Of a DNA stretch of 64,000 nt, positions 9,435-20,437 are shown one piece after another (position 1 is the first letter of the stretch; every line of letters begins with the position of its first letter). Under the pieces are notes generated by a model, which did no database searches, was not told the DNA's origin, and saw only the letters and a list, made by a program, of their open reading frames with translations. Position numbers and translations under genes: made by a program. This DNA is from Paracoccaceae bacterium (GTDB taxonomy: Bacteria > Pseudomonadota > Alphaproteobacteria > Rhodobacterales > Rhodobacteraceae), in contig JALSJM010000002.1 in NCBI GenBank assembly GCA_026989355.1, positions 248,001 through 312,000 on the forward strand. Direction: 5' to 3'.

Positions 9435-10091
9435 ATGAACGACCCAATGTTCCAGATAATTGTCCTTGCGGGAATTCTTTTGTTCCTTGTTCTGAAACTG
9501 CGCAGTGTGCTCGGAACTCGCGAAGGATATGAAAAACCGCGTGTCGAATGGGATGCCTCGGGGCCTGAATCACCCAGGTTTGAAGTGATCGAAGGTGGTC
9601 CGGACGCGGATATTGCCGATCATGTATCCTCTGACAGCAAAGCCGCCAAGGCACTTGCTGCAATGAAAGCGCTGGAGCCCGATTTCAGCGTTACGGAATT
9701 TCTGCAAGGTGCGCGCGGCGCATATGAGATGATCCTGATGGCGTTCGAGAGCGGCAATCTTGAATCGGTCATGCCGTTTCTCTCGAAGGATGTTTATGAA
9801 GCCTTTGCAAGCGTGATCGACCGGCGCGAGGAAAGCGGTATTTCGGTAGAAGCAACCTTTGTCGGTCTGCGCGAGATGGAACTGAAGGATGCCCATTTTG
9901 ATCCGGACACCAGGGAAGCCGAGATCACCGTGAAATTCGTGAGCGAACTGTCCTATGTGGTTCGCAATCGGGAAGGCGAGATCATCGAAGGGAATCCCAA
10001 CGAGATCAAGCGACAAAAGGATGTATGGACATTTGCACGCATCATGGGAGCGGATGACCCCAACTGGAAGCTGGTGGCAACGGACGCATGA
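9435..10091 (+). CDS. Tim44-like domain, membrane-anchored protein
   Basis: An N-terminal membrane segment (FQIIVLAGILLFLVLKL) is followed by an acidic linker and a C-terminal Tim44/TimA-like domain starting near SVTEFLQGARGAYEMILMAF. Alphaproteobacterial TimA homologues are related to mitochondrial Tim44, the motor tether of the import channel; the bacterial function is not settled. The gene occupies the same place (after dnaQ-secB) as the Caulobacter homologue near the origin. The start ATG at 9435 is preceded by GAGAAG. It overlaps mltA by 4 bp. Confidence 0.88.
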   Translation: MNDPMFQIIVLAGILLFLVLKLRSVLGTREGYEKPRVEWDASGPESPRFEVIEGGPDADIADHVSSDSKAAKALAAMKALEPDFSVTEFLQGARGAYEMILMAFESGNLESVMPFLSKDVYEAFASVIDRREESGISVEATFVGLREMELKDAHFDPDTREAEITVKFVSELSYVVRNREGEIIEGNPNEIKRQKDVWTFARIMGADDPNWKLVATDA

Positions 10092-11131
10092 GGCATGGAT
10101 TGCTGGCGCTGGCTTGTGCGGCGGGTCTGGCAATGACAAGGCCCGCGCCCGGCGCTGATGCAAGTCATTCGATTCTTCGGTTTGATGATCTTGCCGGCTG
10201 GCAGGACGATGATCATCAGGCCGCGCTTGATGTGTTTCTGAACACCTGCTCAATCATGAAGGATGCGGAATGGCAGGCGCTGTGCGCGCTGGCGCAAAGC
10301 GGGCCGGACGCACGCAGGTTTTTTGAACTGTTTTTCCGCCCGGTTCTGATAAATGATGGCAATCCTGCACGTTTCACCGGTTATTTCGAACCAGAGCTTT
10401 CCGGGTCGCGCAAGCGCAGTGCACGGTTTCGCTATCCGATTTACAGAAAACCTGCAGAGGTCAGGGAAGGTATCCCCTGGCTGACGCGGCAGCAGATCGA
10501 GGAAAGCGGTGTTTTGCGCGGCCGGGGGCTGGAACTGGCCTGGGTTGAGGATCCGGTCGATATTTTCTTTCTGCAGATCCAGGGCTCTGGGCGGATCAGG
10601 CTGCAGGAAGGGGGGGTGCTGAGGGTCGGTTATGGGGGATCCAATGGGAGAAACTACAGCTCGGTCGGGCAAGAGTTGGTCCGGCAGGGGGTTTATTCCG
10701 AGCATCAGGTTTCGGCGCAGGTCATACGCAACTGGGTGCGGCGCAACCCGGCAAGGGGCCGTGATCTGCTCTGGGTCAACCAGTCGTATGTCTTTTTCAG
10801 GGAAATCAAGGGGCTGGATCCCGATGCCGGCCCCGTTGGCGCAATGAATCGCCCGCTGACAGCCGAGCGCTCACTTGCCATAGATCCGCGCCATGTTCCC
10901 TTGGGGGCACCGGTCTGGATCGAGACCGAAGGAAAGAAGCCCGTGCGCCGACTGATGATCGCACAAGATACCGGGTCAGCGATAAAGGGTGCCCAGAGGG
11001 GCGATATTTTCTTTGGCACAGGAAGCGAGGCCGGAAAAAGGGCTGGTATGGTGCGTGATGGCGGCCGCATGATTGTGCTTTTGCCGATCCAGATTGCATA
11101 TGACCTTGTGCCGGAAGGCAATCCCGAATGA
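10088..11131 (+). CDS. mltA: Membrane-bound lytic transglycosylase A (MltA)
   Basis: Cleaves peptidoglycan glycan strands non-hydrolytically. A signal peptide (MRHGLLALACAAGLAM) leads into the MltA domain (FTGYFEPELSGSRKR, FFLQIQGSGRI), and the C-terminal 3D domain carries the catalytic Asp region MIAQDTGSAIKGAQRGDIFF. Length 347 aa is normal. No clear lipobox cysteine follows the signal peptide, so the protein may be soluble in the periplasm despite the family name. ATGA-type overlaps join it to the Tim44-like and Smr genes. Confidence 0.94.
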   Translation: MRHGLLALACAAGLAMTRPAPGADASHSILRFDDLAGWQDDDHQAALDVFLNTCSIMKDAEWQALCALAQSGPDARRFFELFFRPVLINDGNPARFTGYFEPELSGSRKRSARFRYPIYRKPAEVREGIPWLTRQQIEESGVLRGRGLELAWVEDPVDIFFLQIQGSGRIRLQEGGVLRVGYGGSNGRNYSSVGQELVRQGVYSEHQVSAQVIRNWVRRNPARGRDLLWVNQSYVFFREIKGLDPDAGPVGAMNRPLTAERSLAIDPRHVPLGAPVWIETEGKKPVRRLMIAQDTGSAIKGAQRGDIFFGTGSEAGKRAGMVRDGGRMIVLLPIQIAYDLVPEGNPE

Positions 11132-11751
11132 GCCGCAAGACAAGACGCCTTCGCCCTGACGAAGAAAGGCTGTGGCAACAAGTGGCCGGAAAGGCAACCC
11201 CCCTTGTATCGGGGAAAAGGCCACAGGAAAAAATCTTGCCGGACCCGATCGGGCAATTCGAGGAAAGGCCGCGTGGCAATGCAAGGATCAGCGGTTTCTC
11301 GATCGGTGAAAAGGCCGATCCGCCCGCTGTTCCCGTTGCCATCTGCAAGCCGGAGCGAAAGACGGTGTCCGTTTCCATGCACCGCAAGACATATGACAAG
11401 CTTCAGCGTGGCAAGCTTCGGCCGGAAAAACGCATTGATCTGCACGGCATGACGCTTGCGCAGGCACAGCCGGCACTGACACGGTTCATCCTGTCTTCGC
11501 ATTCCGCCGGGTGCAGGCTGGTTCTGGTAATCACGGGAAAAGGCGAACGGAACAGGGACGATGGCGGCCCGATCCCGGTTCGCATGGGCATTCTTCGCCA
11601 GCATGTGCCCCAGTGGCTGGCCAGGCCTCCGCTTTCTTCGGCAGTTCTTGAAATATGCCCGGCGCATCGCCGGCATGGCGGCGGGGGGGCATATTATGTA
11701 TATCTGCGCCGGCGCCGGAAAGGCGCATCATCACCGGTTCAAAGAACGTAA
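11128..11751 (+). CDS. Smr domain protein
   Basis: A basic, low-complexity N-terminal half ([15 protein letters not shown]) is followed by an Smr (small MutS-related) domain: [16 protein letters not shown], then VITGKGERN in place of the usual HGKG loop, and [11 protein letters not shown] at the end. Stand-alone Smr proteins have nicking or RNase activity in some species; the substrate here cannot be told from sequence. It is the third gene of the Tim44-mltA-smr unit and its end overlaps the convergent hslU by 13 bp. Confidence 0.9.
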   Translation: MSRKTRRLRPDEERLWQQVAGKATPLVSGKRPQEKILPDPIGQFEERPRGNARISGFSIGEKADPPAVPVAICKPERKTVSVSMHRKTYDKLQRGKLRPEKRIDLHGMTLAQAQPALTRFILSSHSAGCRLVLVITGKGERNRDDGGPIPVRMGILRQHVPQWLARPPLSSAVLEICPAHRRHGGGGAYYVYLRRRRKGASSPVQRT

Positions 11752-13046
11752 CGGCTGAGGTCCGTTGATCTTGCGAGCTCGCCAAGATGCGTTTCCACAT
11801 AGGCCGCATCAATGATTTCGCGACAGCCGGATTTGTCCGGGGCGGAAAAGGAAAGCCCTTCGAAAACCCGCTCCATGACGGTATAAAGCCGACGGGCCCC
11901 GATATTTTCGACACTCTGGTTCACATCGGCCGCAATTCTGGCAAGTGCCGAAATTCCATCTTCGGTGAACTCGATTTCGACACCCTCGGTTTTCATGAGC
12001 GCCTTGTACTGAAGGGTAAGAGCATTGTCTGTTTCCGTCAGGATACGCACGAAATCGTCTTCGGTCAGAGCGCGCAATTCTACCCGGATCGGCAATCTGC
12101 CCTGCAGTTCGGGAAGCAGGTCGGAAGGTTTGGCCACATGAAAGGCGCCAGAAGCGATGAACAGGATATGATCCGTTCTGACCGGGCCGTATTTGGTTGA
12201 AACGGTGGTTCCTTCGATCAGCGGCAACAGATCGCGCTGCACGCCTTCACGGCTTACATCCGCACCGCGTGAATCGCTTCGTGCACAGACCTTGTCGATC
12301 TCATCCAGAAAGATGATGCCGTTTTCCTGCACGGATGCAAGCGCCGTGCGCGTAACGGTTTCCTCATCAAGAAGCTTGTCAGCCTCTTCGGCGATCAGCA
12401 CATCGTGGCTTTCGGCAACGCTCATCCGCCGCCGCACGGTGCGTCCGCCCAAAGCCTTTCCGAAAATGTCTCCGAGATTGAGCATCCCCATGCCCTGGCC
12501 GGGCTGTCCGGGAATATCGAATACCGGAAACACGTTGCTGTTGTCGGAAAGGTCAAGTTCGATGATGGTGTCGTCAAGCTCTCCGTTCCTGAGCTTCTTG
12601 CGAAACATCTCGCGTGTGGCTTCGCGCGCGCCTTCTCCGGCAATGGCATCGATCACCCGCTCTTCGGCCGCGGCCTCGGCCTTTGCCCTTACGTTCTCGC
12701 GCATGTGTTCGCGTGTCATGGCGATGGCAGCGTCGGCAAGATCGCGAATGATCTGTTCAACATCGCGCCCCACATAGCCGACCTCGGTGAATTTCGTGGC
12801 CTCGACCTTGATGAAGGGCGCGTGTGCCAGCCTTGCAAGGCGACGGCTGATTTCTGTCTTGCCGACGCCAGTCGGGCCGATCATCAGGATATTCTTGGGA
12901 TAGACTTCGTCGCGCAGATCATCGGGCAGCTGTCTGCGGCGCCAGCGGTTGCGAAGCGCCACTGCAACGGCGCGTTTCGCATCGTGTTGTCCGATGATGA
13001 AACGGTCGAGCTCGGAAACGATTTCACGAGGTGTCAGATCTGTCAT
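11739..13046 (-). CDS. hslU: HslU, ATPase subunit of the HslUV protease
   Basis: AAA+ unfoldase that feeds HslV. Walker A is [20 protein letters not shown], the central [13 protein letters not shown] motif and Walker [16 protein letters not shown] are present, and the C-terminal tail ends TDLSRYVL, the segment that inserts into HslV. Length 435 aa is typical. Its ATG overlaps the hslV stop (ATGA), so the pair is co-translated. Confidence 0.97.
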   Translation of the reverse strand: MTDLTPREIVSELDRFIIGQHDAKRAVAVALRNRWRRRQLPDDLRDEVYPKNILMIGPTGVGKTEISRRLARLAHAPFIKVEATKFTEVGYVGRDVEQIIRDLADAAIAMTREHMRENVRAKAEAAAEERVIDAIAGEGAREATREMFRKKLRNGELDDTIIELDLSDNSNVFPVFDIPGQPGQGMGMLNLGDIFGKALGGRTVRRRMSVAESHDVLIAEEADKLLDEETVTRTALASVQENGIIFLDEIDKVCARSDSRGADVSREGVQRDLLPLIEGTTVSTKYGPVRTDHILFIASGAFHVAKPSDLLPELQGRLPIRVELRALTEDDFVRILTETDNALTLQYKALMKTEGVEIEFTEDGISALARIAADVNQSVENIGARRLYTVMERVFEGLSFSAPDKSGCREIIDAAYVETHLGELARSTDLSRYVL

Positions 13047-13600
13047 TTGCCGATTTTCTCCACCGTCAGGTTGCCGTTCGTGTAAACGCAGATATCGGCG
13101 GCAATCGCCATGGCCCGGCGGGCGATTTCTTCGGCGCCAAGGTCGCTGTCGATCAGGGCGCGCGCAGCCGCCAAGGCGAAATTGCCGCCCGACCCTATGG
13201 CGGCGATGTCATGTTCGGGCTCCAGAACATCACCGGCGCCGGTAATGACCAGAAGCACGTGGCCGTCTGTAACGATCAGCATGGCTTCGAGTTTCTGAAG
13301 GTATTTGTCGGTGCGCCAATCCTTGGCCAGCTCGACGCTGGCGCGCGCAAGATTGCCCGGCGTTGCTTCAAGCTTGGCTTCGAGCCGTTCAAGCAGGGTA
13401 AAGGCATCTGCGGTAGAGCCCGCAAAGCCAGCCACCACGTCATGGCCGCCGGGGGAAAGCCTTCGCACCTTGCGCGCAGTGCCCTTGATGACGGTTTGAC
13501 CCAGGCTCACCTGCCCATCACCAGCCACGACCACCTCTCCCTTCTTGCGGACGGCGATGATGGTTGTGCCATGCCAGCCGGGAAACTGCTCTTCAGACAT
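13043..13600 (-). CDS. hslV: HslV, proteolytic subunit of the HslUV protease
   Basis: Threonine protease of the proteasome-beta fold. After an 11-residue propeptide ([11 protein letters not shown]) comes [20 protein letters not shown], with the nucleophilic Thr as residue 12. The family motifs [20 protein letters not shown] and [16 protein letters not shown] are present. Its 185 aa is normal. It is the first gene of hslVU; I see no convincing heat-shock promoter in the 60 bp upstream. Confidence 0.96.
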   Translation of the reverse strand: MSEEQFPGWHGTTIIAVRKKGEVVVAGDGQVSLGQTVIKGTARKVRRLSPGGHDVVAGFAGSTADAFTLLERLEAKLEATPGNLARASVELAKDWRTDKYLQKLEAMLIVTDGHVLLVITGAGDVLEPEHDIAAIGSGGNFALAAARALIDSDLGAEEIARRAMAIAADICVYTNGNLTVEKIGK

Positions 13601-13666
13601 GAGAAACCCCTTGTTAAACCCCGCCCGATACTATGGCGGCGTTAAGGACATACACAAGATCGCATG

Positions 13667-13690
13667 AAAAAGGGGCGCAATGGCGCCCCT
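13667..13690 (-). terminator. Rho-independent terminator downstream of trxA
   Basis: On the minus strand AGGGGCGC-CATT-GCGCCCCT forms a perfect 8-bp GC-rich stem with a four-base loop, followed by a run of five T residues. It begins about 20 bp after the trxA stop codon and separates trxA from hslVU. Confidence 0.9.
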
Positions 13691-13710
13691 TGGTGGCCCA
13701 GTGCCAAGGC

Positions 13711-14031
13711 TCAGATCGAGCCTTCGATCCACTCAACCAGCGAAGCCTTGGGTGCTGCGCCGATCTTGTTCGAAACAACCTGGCCATCCTTGAACAGGAA
13801 AAGCGCCGGAATGCCGCGCACGCCCATCTGGGCCGGAGTATTGGGATTCTCGTCAACATTCACCTTGACGATTTTCACCTTGCCATCCATCTCTTCCGAG
13901 ATTTCCTCAAGCGAAGGGCCGATTTGCTTGCAGGGACCGCACCATTCAGCCCAGAAGTCCACCACAACGGGAATATCGGACTTCAGAACTTCGTCTTCGA
14001 AGGTGGCATCGGATACAGCGACGGTTGCCAT
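13711..14031 (-). CDS. trxA: Thioredoxin 1
   Basis: A 106-residue thioredoxin with the redox site [13 protein letters not shown] and the cis-proline loop [13 protein letters not shown]. It starts at the ATG of [15 protein letters not shown]; the longer open frame upstream lies over the end of addA and is unlike the family. It follows addA at 62 bp and ends at a strong terminator, consistent with its being the last gene of the divL-to-trxA run or having its own promoter in the short gap. Confidence 0.96.
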   Translation of the reverse strand: MATVAVSDATFEDEVLKSDIPVVVDFWAEWCGPCKQIGPSLEEISEEMDGKVKIVKVNVDENPNTPAQMGVRGIPALFLFKDGQVVSNKIGAAPKASLVEWIEGSI

Positions 14032-14093
14032 GAAAAATCTCCTGCGTTCGGCCTTGGTTGCTTCGCGGAACCTAGGCGGCCCCTTCGGCAGCG

Positions 14094-17000
14094 TCAAGGG
14101 AGCTTGGTCGAACGCAGTGCCGCAGTTACAAGATCGTTCGGCAAGACCATCAGGCTGGCCGTATGCGTCCAGAGAATGGCAGATTCGATCTTGCGGCCGG
14201 GGCATATCCGGGCCAGAGCGGCCACATAGGCGCCCATCTGGCGCAGCAGGCCTTCGGGCACGTCGGCCACGCGTTCGGGAACGATCCGGTTGGTCTTGAA
14301 ATCAACCGCCAGCAGCTTGCCCCGGTGTTCCAGCAACAGATCGACCTTGCCATTGATCCGCTGGCCGTCCAGTTCCGGCAGCGCAACAGAGATGCCAACT
14401 TCTCTCAGGGCCTGCGGCGCGAACAGGTAGGCGAGGCCAGGTGATGTCAGAACGCGGGTTGCCTCTTGCAGCAGTTCCTGCATTTCGTGTTCAGTGCAGG
14501 GGTCGGGGGATGCAGCCAGTATGCCAGGGGCGATCTCGGGCCAGTCTGATCGGGGATGGTGGGGAAGGTGTTCGAGCAACAGGTGAACCTGCCGTCCCCG
14601 GCGCAGCGCATGGCCTTCGTCGTGACCGGTTTCGAGGGGCAGCACCTTTGCGCCGCCCAGATCCGATGGTGAAAGGGGTTGCTTCGGGCGTTCGAGTGCG
14701 GGGGCCGGGGCAAAAGCCCAGGCAGGAACAGACGGAACAGGCGACAGCCCGGCATCAGATGCTGGGGACGGAGGGGTTTCCCAGGCGCCGGACTGAAGAC
14801 GCAGACCCGGATTTTCCGTGTCAAAGGCAAAGCGATGAGAAAATGCGCCACTTTCCTTCATGCCCCGCCGTATGATTTCATACCAGCTGCTGCTCTTGCC
14901 CTCTTCCGCTCCTGCGCCACAGACGATCAGCCATTTTTCTGCACGGGTCATGGCCACATAGAGAAGGCGCAGCTTTTCTTCTGTCTGTCGTTTCTTCTCA
15001 CGGTCGTGCAGAGCCGAGATACTTTCAGGGCAGCTGTCGCCGGGCGGCCGCCAGATGATGCTGCTGCCATCTGCAAGCAGATTTTCTCTGGAGCGCGGGT
15101 TTTCCTTGAGTGTATCGGGTAAAATGACAATAGGGGCTTCAAGCCCTTTTGCGCCATGAACGGTCATCACCCTGATTCTGTCACCGGCGCTGTCAACCCG
15201 CCGCTTGACAATGATTTCTTCACTTTCGAACCAGGCCAGGAAACCGGTCAGGCTGGGCGGTTCGATTGTCTCATGAAACATGGCCCGGGAAAGCAGGGCG
15301 TCGATGCCATCTTCGGCTTCCGGGCCAAGCCGGCCGATCAGACGGCGGCGTCCGTCGTGTCGATTGAGGATACGCTCGATCAGATCATAGGGACGCATGA
15401 AGTCGGCCTTGTCTCGCAGGTCATCCAGAACCCGCATGACTTCCGGGAACGCTTTGCGTTGCGCCTTCAGCGCATCGAACAGCAAGGCGTTCTTCTTGCG
15501 TCCGTGCGCCAGGGTGAACAACTGTTGTTCGCTCAGCCCGAACAGGGGTGAACGCAGGACAGCGGCGAGCGACAGGTTATCATCAGGTGTCGTCAGGAAA
15601 GACAGAAGGGCAACCAGATCGCGCACGGCAAGCTCGGTACCGATCTTCAGCATGTCGGCGCCGGCAACGGGCAGGTTCCTGGCCTTGCATGCCTGGATGA
15701 TGGCGAAGAACAGATTCTGACGCCCTTGCACGAGGATCAGAAAATCGCCCGGCCGCACCGGGCGCATGTTCCAGGCTTCGTTGCCTGCCTTCTCGTGGGG
15801 GATCGTGGCATTCGCAAGCATGTCTTCGATCTGCCCGGCAATCCGGCTGGCCAGAACCGAATCGTGGTGATTCTGTGCTGGTTTGTCGACCGGATCGTGC
15901 CATTCGCGCATTTCGACTTCGGTTCCGGGCACCAGAGGCCAGAGATCAACCCGCCCTGGCATGTCGTTTCGGAAAGCCTTGTGGGCGATATTCTTGTCCA
16001 TACCGCCAGTATCGGCAAAGGGCCTGAACGTGTTGTCAACCAGGCGCAGGATGGGTTCGGCGGACCGGAAGGAATATTCCAGAAGCAGGTTCTGAAAGGG
16101 TTTGCATGCCCGTGTGATCCGATCCTGAAAATAGCCGCGCATGCGATCGAACCCGTCAGGATCGGCACCCTGGAAGGAATATATGGACTGTTTCCTGTCA
16201 CCCACAACGAAGATCGTGCGCTCAACATCGGGGCGAGCACCAACGCCGGCGGCAAATTCTTGCGCCAGACAACGTATGACCTCCCATTGATCGGGGCTGG
16301 TATCCTGTGCCTCGTCCACAAGGATGTGATCGATTCCGCCATCCAGGCGAAACAATATCCATTGCGCTGCACCGGGATCCTGCAGCAGCCACTTTGCGCA
16401 CAGAATCAGATCATCGAAATCAAGCCAGCCCTGTTGCTGTTTGCGCATCTCGTATTTCTTCAGGAAAACATGGGCGAACGCGTGCAGGGCAAGCGTCCGG
16501 TGTGCCGCCTGCAGGGACAGGCGTTGCTGGCGTGCCGTTTCGATGCGCTGCATCAGCATGTTCAGCTCTTTCACCCGATTACCGAGAGACATGCGTGTAT
16601 TCTTTGTGGGAAAGGTATCGATCCTGGCGGAGAAGGGGTGTTTTGCGCCCTTGCCGCTCAGAAAGACGGATTCCATGATTTCCAGGTCGGAAAATCCGAT
16701 GTTTCCGGGATCAATGGCCGATAATTTCTTTGCGGCCCTGACATCATTCGCTGACCCCCTGGGCAGGATATCAAGCAAAACCTTCAGCAGTGCCGATCCG
16801 TTATTGCCGAGCGCCCGGCTCAGGATGCTTTTCTCGTTTTCGGCAGGGTTCAGACCAAGAGTATTCCAGATGGCAGCCCTGTTCGGCGGTCGTGCCAGTT
16901 TCTCGCGATGCCTGGTGATTTCCCGGGTCAGCGATCCCAGATCCTGATCGCTGACATGTTGCGCAAGATCACGGACCAGGGGGGCATCGGGCCCGTTGGC

Positions 17001-17495
17001 CATTTCCTCAAGTATTTCATCACGAAGAATGTTTGCGGTAAGGTCGTCGATTTCTCCGAACTGTGGTGAAACCCCTGCCTCAAGCGGAAAGCGCCGCAAC
17101 AGGGATGAGCAGAAGGAATGGATCGTCTGGATCTTGAGCCCGCCCGGAGTTTCAATGGCGCGGGCAAAAAGACGCCGCGCCTCGCGCAGCTTCGCGTCAT
17201 CGATTGCGCTGCTGGCAATACCCAACCTTTCGAGCGCCTCGCGCAGGGGGTCATCCCCAAGCATTGCCCATTCGCCAAGCCGCCTGAACAGACGATTCTG
17301 CATTTCGCTTGCCGCGGCTTTCGTATAGGTGAGGCAGAGAATGTGAAGGGGCCGGACACCCTGCAGCAACAGGCGGGCAACGCGATCAGTCAGAACCCGG
17401 GTCTTGCCGGATCCGGCATTGGCCGAAAGCCATGTGGAGATTCCCGGGTCGGCCGCCAGAATCTGACGTTTGGTGGCTTTGTCATGCGGCATCAT
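14094..17495 (-). CDS. addA: AddA, helicase-nuclease subunit of the AddAB recombination complex
   Basis: UvrD-type helicase plus RecB-like nuclease that processes double-strand ends for RecA. Walker A is [20 protein letters not shown], and helicase motifs include [50 protein letters not shown] and [11 protein letters not shown]. The C-terminal nuclease has [20 protein letters not shown] with the metal-binding Asp residues. Length 1133 aa is normal for the alphaproteobacterial form. It overlaps addB by ATGA. Confidence 0.96.
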   Translation of the reverse strand: MMPHDKATKRQILAADPGISTWLSANAGSGKTRVLTDRVARLLLQGVRPLHILCLTYTKAAASEMQNRLFRRLGEWAMLGDDPLREALERLGIASSAIDDAKLREARRLFARAIETPGGLKIQTIHSFCSSLLRRFPLEAGVSPQFGEIDDLTANILRDEILEEMANGPDAPLVRDLAQHVSDQDLGSLTREITRHREKLARPPNRAAIWNTLGLNPAENEKSILSRALGNNGSALLKVLLDILPRGSANDVRAAKKLSAIDPGNIGFSDLEIMESVFLSGKGAKHPFSARIDTFPTKNTRMSLGNRVKELNMLMQRIETARQQRLSLQAAHRTLALHAFAHVFLKKYEMRKQQQGWLDFDDLILCAKWLLQDPGAAQWILFRLDGGIDHILVDEAQDTSPDQWEVIRCLAQEFAAGVGARPDVERTIFVVGDRKQSIYSFQGADPDGFDRMRGYFQDRITRACKPFQNLLLEYSFRSAEPILRLVDNTFRPFADTGGMDKNIAHKAFRNDMPGRVDLWPLVPGTEVEMREWHDPVDKPAQNHHDSVLASRIAGQIEDMLANATIPHEKAGNEAWNMRPVRPGDFLILVQGRQNLFFAIIQACKARNLPVAGADMLKIGTELAVRDLVALLSFLTTPDDNLSLAAVLRSPLFGLSEQQLFTLAHGRKKNALLFDALKAQRKAFPEVMRVLDDLRDKADFMRPYDLIERILNRHDGRRRLIGRLGPEAEDGIDALLSRAMFHETIEPPSLTGFLAWFESEEIIVKRRVDSAGDRIRVMTVHGAKGLEAPIVILPDTLKENPRSRENLLADGSSIIWRPPGDSCPESISALHDREKKRQTEEKLRLLYVAMTRAEKWLIVCGAGAEEGKSSSWYEIIRRGMKESGAFSHRFAFDTENPGLRLQSGAWETPPSPASDAGLSPVPSVPAWAFAPAPALERPKQPLSPSDLGGAKVLPLETGHDEGHALRRGRQVHLLLEHLPHHPRSDWPEIAPGILAASPDPCTEHEMQELLQEATRVLTSPGLAYLFAPQALREVGISVALPELDGQRINGKVDLLLEHRGKLLAVDFKTNRIVPERVADVPEGLLRQMGAYVAALARICPGRKIESAILWTHTASLMVLPNDLVTAALRSTKLP

Positions 17496-20437
17496 TCCAC
17501 CTTTTCCGGCACCGGTTCATCGGCGAGATCCCACTCTCCGAAACGGGCAAGGTGCTGATAGGGCAGATCATGGCGCAGCGTTTCGATCGCCCGACAGGAA
17601 GTGAACCCTCTTTCACGTTCAAGATAGGCCCCGACAAGTTGTCCAAGCTCTTTCCAGGTTCTGTCGGGCGGATAGCTGTCAAGCGGTGCTGATTGCTCGC
17701 TGTAGGATGCGCCTATCCTGATATAGGTTGCCTTGGCCACCTTGCAGTTCTTGCCCAGCGCCCTGAAGGCTCCGCGTTCGATCATGGCCGCAGTCAGCAA
17801 CAGCTGTTTCTGGAAGTATTTCTGCATTTTTCGGGATGGTGCCGTGCCGGTCTTGTAGTCATAGATCAGCAGGGTGCCGTCGTGCTTTCCACGATCGATG
17901 CGATCAGCCCGGGCGACAAGCGTGAAGTCAAGGGTCGGGATCTTCGCCTCACCGCGAATCTCCAGGGCGATCGGTTCGGCAGTTCGGGCACGATGCTCCT
18001 CATACTTAAGAAAATCGTCAGCAATCCGGGCCATCCTTGCAAGCCACAGATAGCGTATTGCAGGCCATGGCACCTCGTGCTCGAATACATTTTCGGCGAT
18101 TTCCAGAAGCTTGTCCTTTGCCTGCTTGCGCGGCCCCTTGGGTCTTTCTCTGATGAAGCGCTCGAAAACGGTGTGCAGAACCGTGCCTCGCAAGGCGGCA
18201 TCGGGCCGGCGCTTCAGCGGATCAAGGGGGCGCAGGCGCAGGATGTATTCCGCATAGATGGCGTAAGGATCGCGTATCAGCGTTTCGATCCGAGTGACCG
18301 ACAGCCGCTTCGGCCGCACTTCAACCGGCGGGCGTGGCGAGGGACGCGCGGCGGCAGGCACCGGCGCGGGTTTTTCAAAGGCGGCGGCAAGCTGCATCAG
18401 CGCTTCACCGCGCTGGCGCATGCCTTCAAGGGCGCGCGCCTCCTTGCCCAGTCCTGCAAGCAGATTGGTAAGGCGGTTGAGCCACCGGGAGGGAACCGTT
18501 TCGGTTTCGTCGTCGCGGATCGAGCGACAAAGAATCACCTCTTGCGCTGCAACGGCCTGTTGAAAATCATGGGCAGCCAGGCCGATCTGCCGGTCGGGCA
18601 GCAACAGTCCGGCCTGCTTGCGCATTTCGCGATTGAGCCAGGGATCGGCAGGTGCAGCCGAAGGCCATGTGCCTTCGTTCAGGCCGGCCAGAATCACCAG
18701 GTCGGCTCCTTGAACGCGTGCTTCAAGCGTGCCCCAGATCATGATGCCAGGGTAGGGCCGAAGGGGATCACGTATTTCATGCCGATCGAGAACCGCATGG
18801 AAAAGCGCGGCATAATCCGCCGGACACATGCTGCCGCCGTGAGAGACTTCCGAACGCAATTCGGAAACGGCCCGAAGCGCGGTTTCGCCGGCCTTGCGAA
18901 GCCAGAGAGCGCCCGAACCCTTTGCTCCGGGTCCGGCTGCCAGGTTTTCGGCCAGGGCGATATGGTGTTCAAGGTGGGCTGACAGGGAACGGGTGCCGAT
19001 CTTTTCCAGCCCCTCCAGAAGGCTGCCAAGCCACACGGCCCATTCGAACCGACCGTTATCGGCCGGTTCGCTGTTTGCCGCCCAGTCCTGCAGGCTTTCC
19101 GGGGTCGGGAACGAAGGTCCGTTCCGGCGCAGGTCAAGTTCAAGTGCGCGGGTCCATGAAAGATGCCGGCCACGTATTTCCTCGCTGCCGGCTGCCAATG
19201 GGTGTTTCAGCAGGGCCAGCAGGCGTTCAGAGGTCAGTTTTTGCCCGAACAGAGCTGCAATCTGTCGCAGAAACCTTCCCGGAGGGGAAAGCGGCAGAGG
19301 TTCGCCGGCGCTGTCATCGGGTTCGATGTTCCATCGGTCGAGCAGGGCGCTGACCCGGCGGGTCAGGGTTCTGTCGGGGGTGATCAGGGCGGCCGTCCTG
19401 CCGGTTTCTGCGCATTCACGCAGCTTGAAGGCAATGGCCAGGGCTTCGGCCCGTGGACTCGGGGCCTCGATCAGCGTCATCTGTGCCGTGGCATCTGAAA
19501 TATCAGCCATTTTCGGGCCTTCTTCGAGCCACGCATCGGTTACCGGCGCAGGTCGCAGGGCCAGCGAAACCAGCCGGTTGCGTGCGGGGCATGGCGCTTT
19601 TGCCGATTCTGTCCAGAGTTCGATGTCCTGCGATTCGAGGCTCAGGCCTTTCATCAGGGCACGAAAGCGGAACTGTGGGTGATCTTCGGCCGTCATCACG
19701 TCATCAAGGCTGAGCCATACATGTGGCGGCAGGTCGAAATCGAATCCGGGCAGAATCACCGCACCCTGAGGCTGACAGGCAACCGCTTCAAGCAGAAGTC
19801 TTGTCGTGCCGCGCGAACCGGTTGATCCGGCGATGATGACCGGATAGTCCGGCGGGTTCTCTTTCCATTGCCGGACAAGATGCTTGACAACCATGCGCTG
19901 ACGGCTTTCGGTATCGGGCCGTTCCGGGTCTTCGAAATGCTGCTGCACGATATTGATGAAGCGAAGCGCACGTTGCCAATGGCCGGAAAGGTCGGCAACA
20001 TCAAGATTGCGGATCGCTTCGGTGCCTATGCCTTCACCATGCATTTCACCCATGAGGTCGGCCAGGCTGTCGGCCAGATCGAAGGCTGCGGAGCGAGGGG
20101 CAAGATCCGGCTCGGCTTCGATCAGTCGGGCAACAAGCTGTGCAAGCTCGAGACGCAGGCGCAGGGGGGACATGGCCGGAGGCACACCAGGCACAAAAAC
20201 CGAAGCACCGATATCCGAGATCACATCGACCCGGGGCAGGATCAGCGCATCACCGGATGTGAGCAGCCTGATGATCCGACGTTGCATGCGGCGGGTGCTG
20301 ACGAATATCCGGACACGCGCAAGATCAAGCGGATTTGGGAAGGGGAACCGCTCGAACAGACCCTGAATCAAGGCTTTAGGAAAATCCGCACCAGGCGGTA
20401 ATGCAAACAGCTTGGCCCCGGCACGCGCTTCAGGCAT
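17492..20437 (-). CDS. addB: AddB, second helicase/nuclease-like subunit of AddAB
   Basis: Partner of AddA. It begins MPEARAGAKLFALPPGADFP, has family blocks such as VFVPGVPPAMSPLRLRLELA and VILAGLNEGTWPSAAPADPW, and ends in a RecB-type nuclease (GTLLIYDYKTGTAPSRKMQK). There is no canonical Walker A loop near the N-terminus, as is common in alphaproteobacterial AddB. The chosen ATG (20435-20437) lies inside the last codons of the upstream murU-like gene; the 27 open codons before it do not resemble the family. Confidence 0.94.
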   Translation of the reverse strand: MPEARAGAKLFALPPGADFPKALIQGLFERFPFPNPLDLARVRIFVSTRRMQRRIIRLLTSGDALILPRVDVISDIGASVFVPGVPPAMSPLRLRLELAQLVARLIEAEPDLAPRSAAFDLADSLADLMGEMHGEGIGTEAIRNLDVADLSGHWQRALRFINIVQQHFEDPERPDTESRQRMVVKHLVRQWKENPPDYPVIIAGSTGSRGTTRLLLEAVACQPQGAVILPGFDFDLPPHVWLSLDDVMTAEDHPQFRFRALMKGLSLESQDIELWTESAKAPCPARNRLVSLALRPAPVTDAWLEEGPKMADISDATAQMTLIEAPSPRAEALAIAFKLRECAETGRTAALITPDRTLTRRVSALLDRWNIEPDDSAGEPLPLSPPGRFLRQIAALFGQKLTSERLLALLKHPLAAGSEEIRGRHLSWTRALELDLRRNGPSFPTPESLQDWAANSEPADNGRFEWAVWLGSLLEGLEKIGTRSLSAHLEHHIALAENLAAGPGAKGSGALWLRKAGETALRAVSELRSEVSHGGSMCPADYAALFHAVLDRHEIRDPLRPYPGIMIWGTLEARVQGADLVILAGLNEGTWPSAAPADPWLNREMRKQAGLLLPDRQIGLAAHDFQQAVAAQEVILCRSIRDDETETVPSRWLNRLTNLLAGLGKEARALEGMRQRGEALMQLAAAFEKPAPVPAAARPSPRPPVEVRPKRLSVTRIETLIRDPYAIYAEYILRLRPLDPLKRRPDAALRGTVLHTVFERFIRERPKGPRKQAKDKLLEIAENVFEHEVPWPAIRYLWLARMARIADDFLKYEEHRARTAEPIALEIRGEAKIPTLDFTLVARADRIDRGKHDGTLLIYDYKTGTAPSRKMQKYFQKQLLLTAAMIERGAFRALGKNCKVAKATYIRIGASYSEQSAPLDSYPPDRTWKELGQLVGAYLERERGFTSCRAIETLRHDLPYQHLARFGEWDLADEPVPEKVE

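Noticed and set aside
8854-9663. Longer fxsA reading from an upstream start
   Set aside because: The extra 111 codons run through the divergent promoter gap and into the Tim44-like gene and lack membrane or family features.
17693-18982. Open frame of 429 codons antisense to addB
   Set aside because: It mirrors the addB codon structure, has no ribosome binding site or family motif, and addB is certain.
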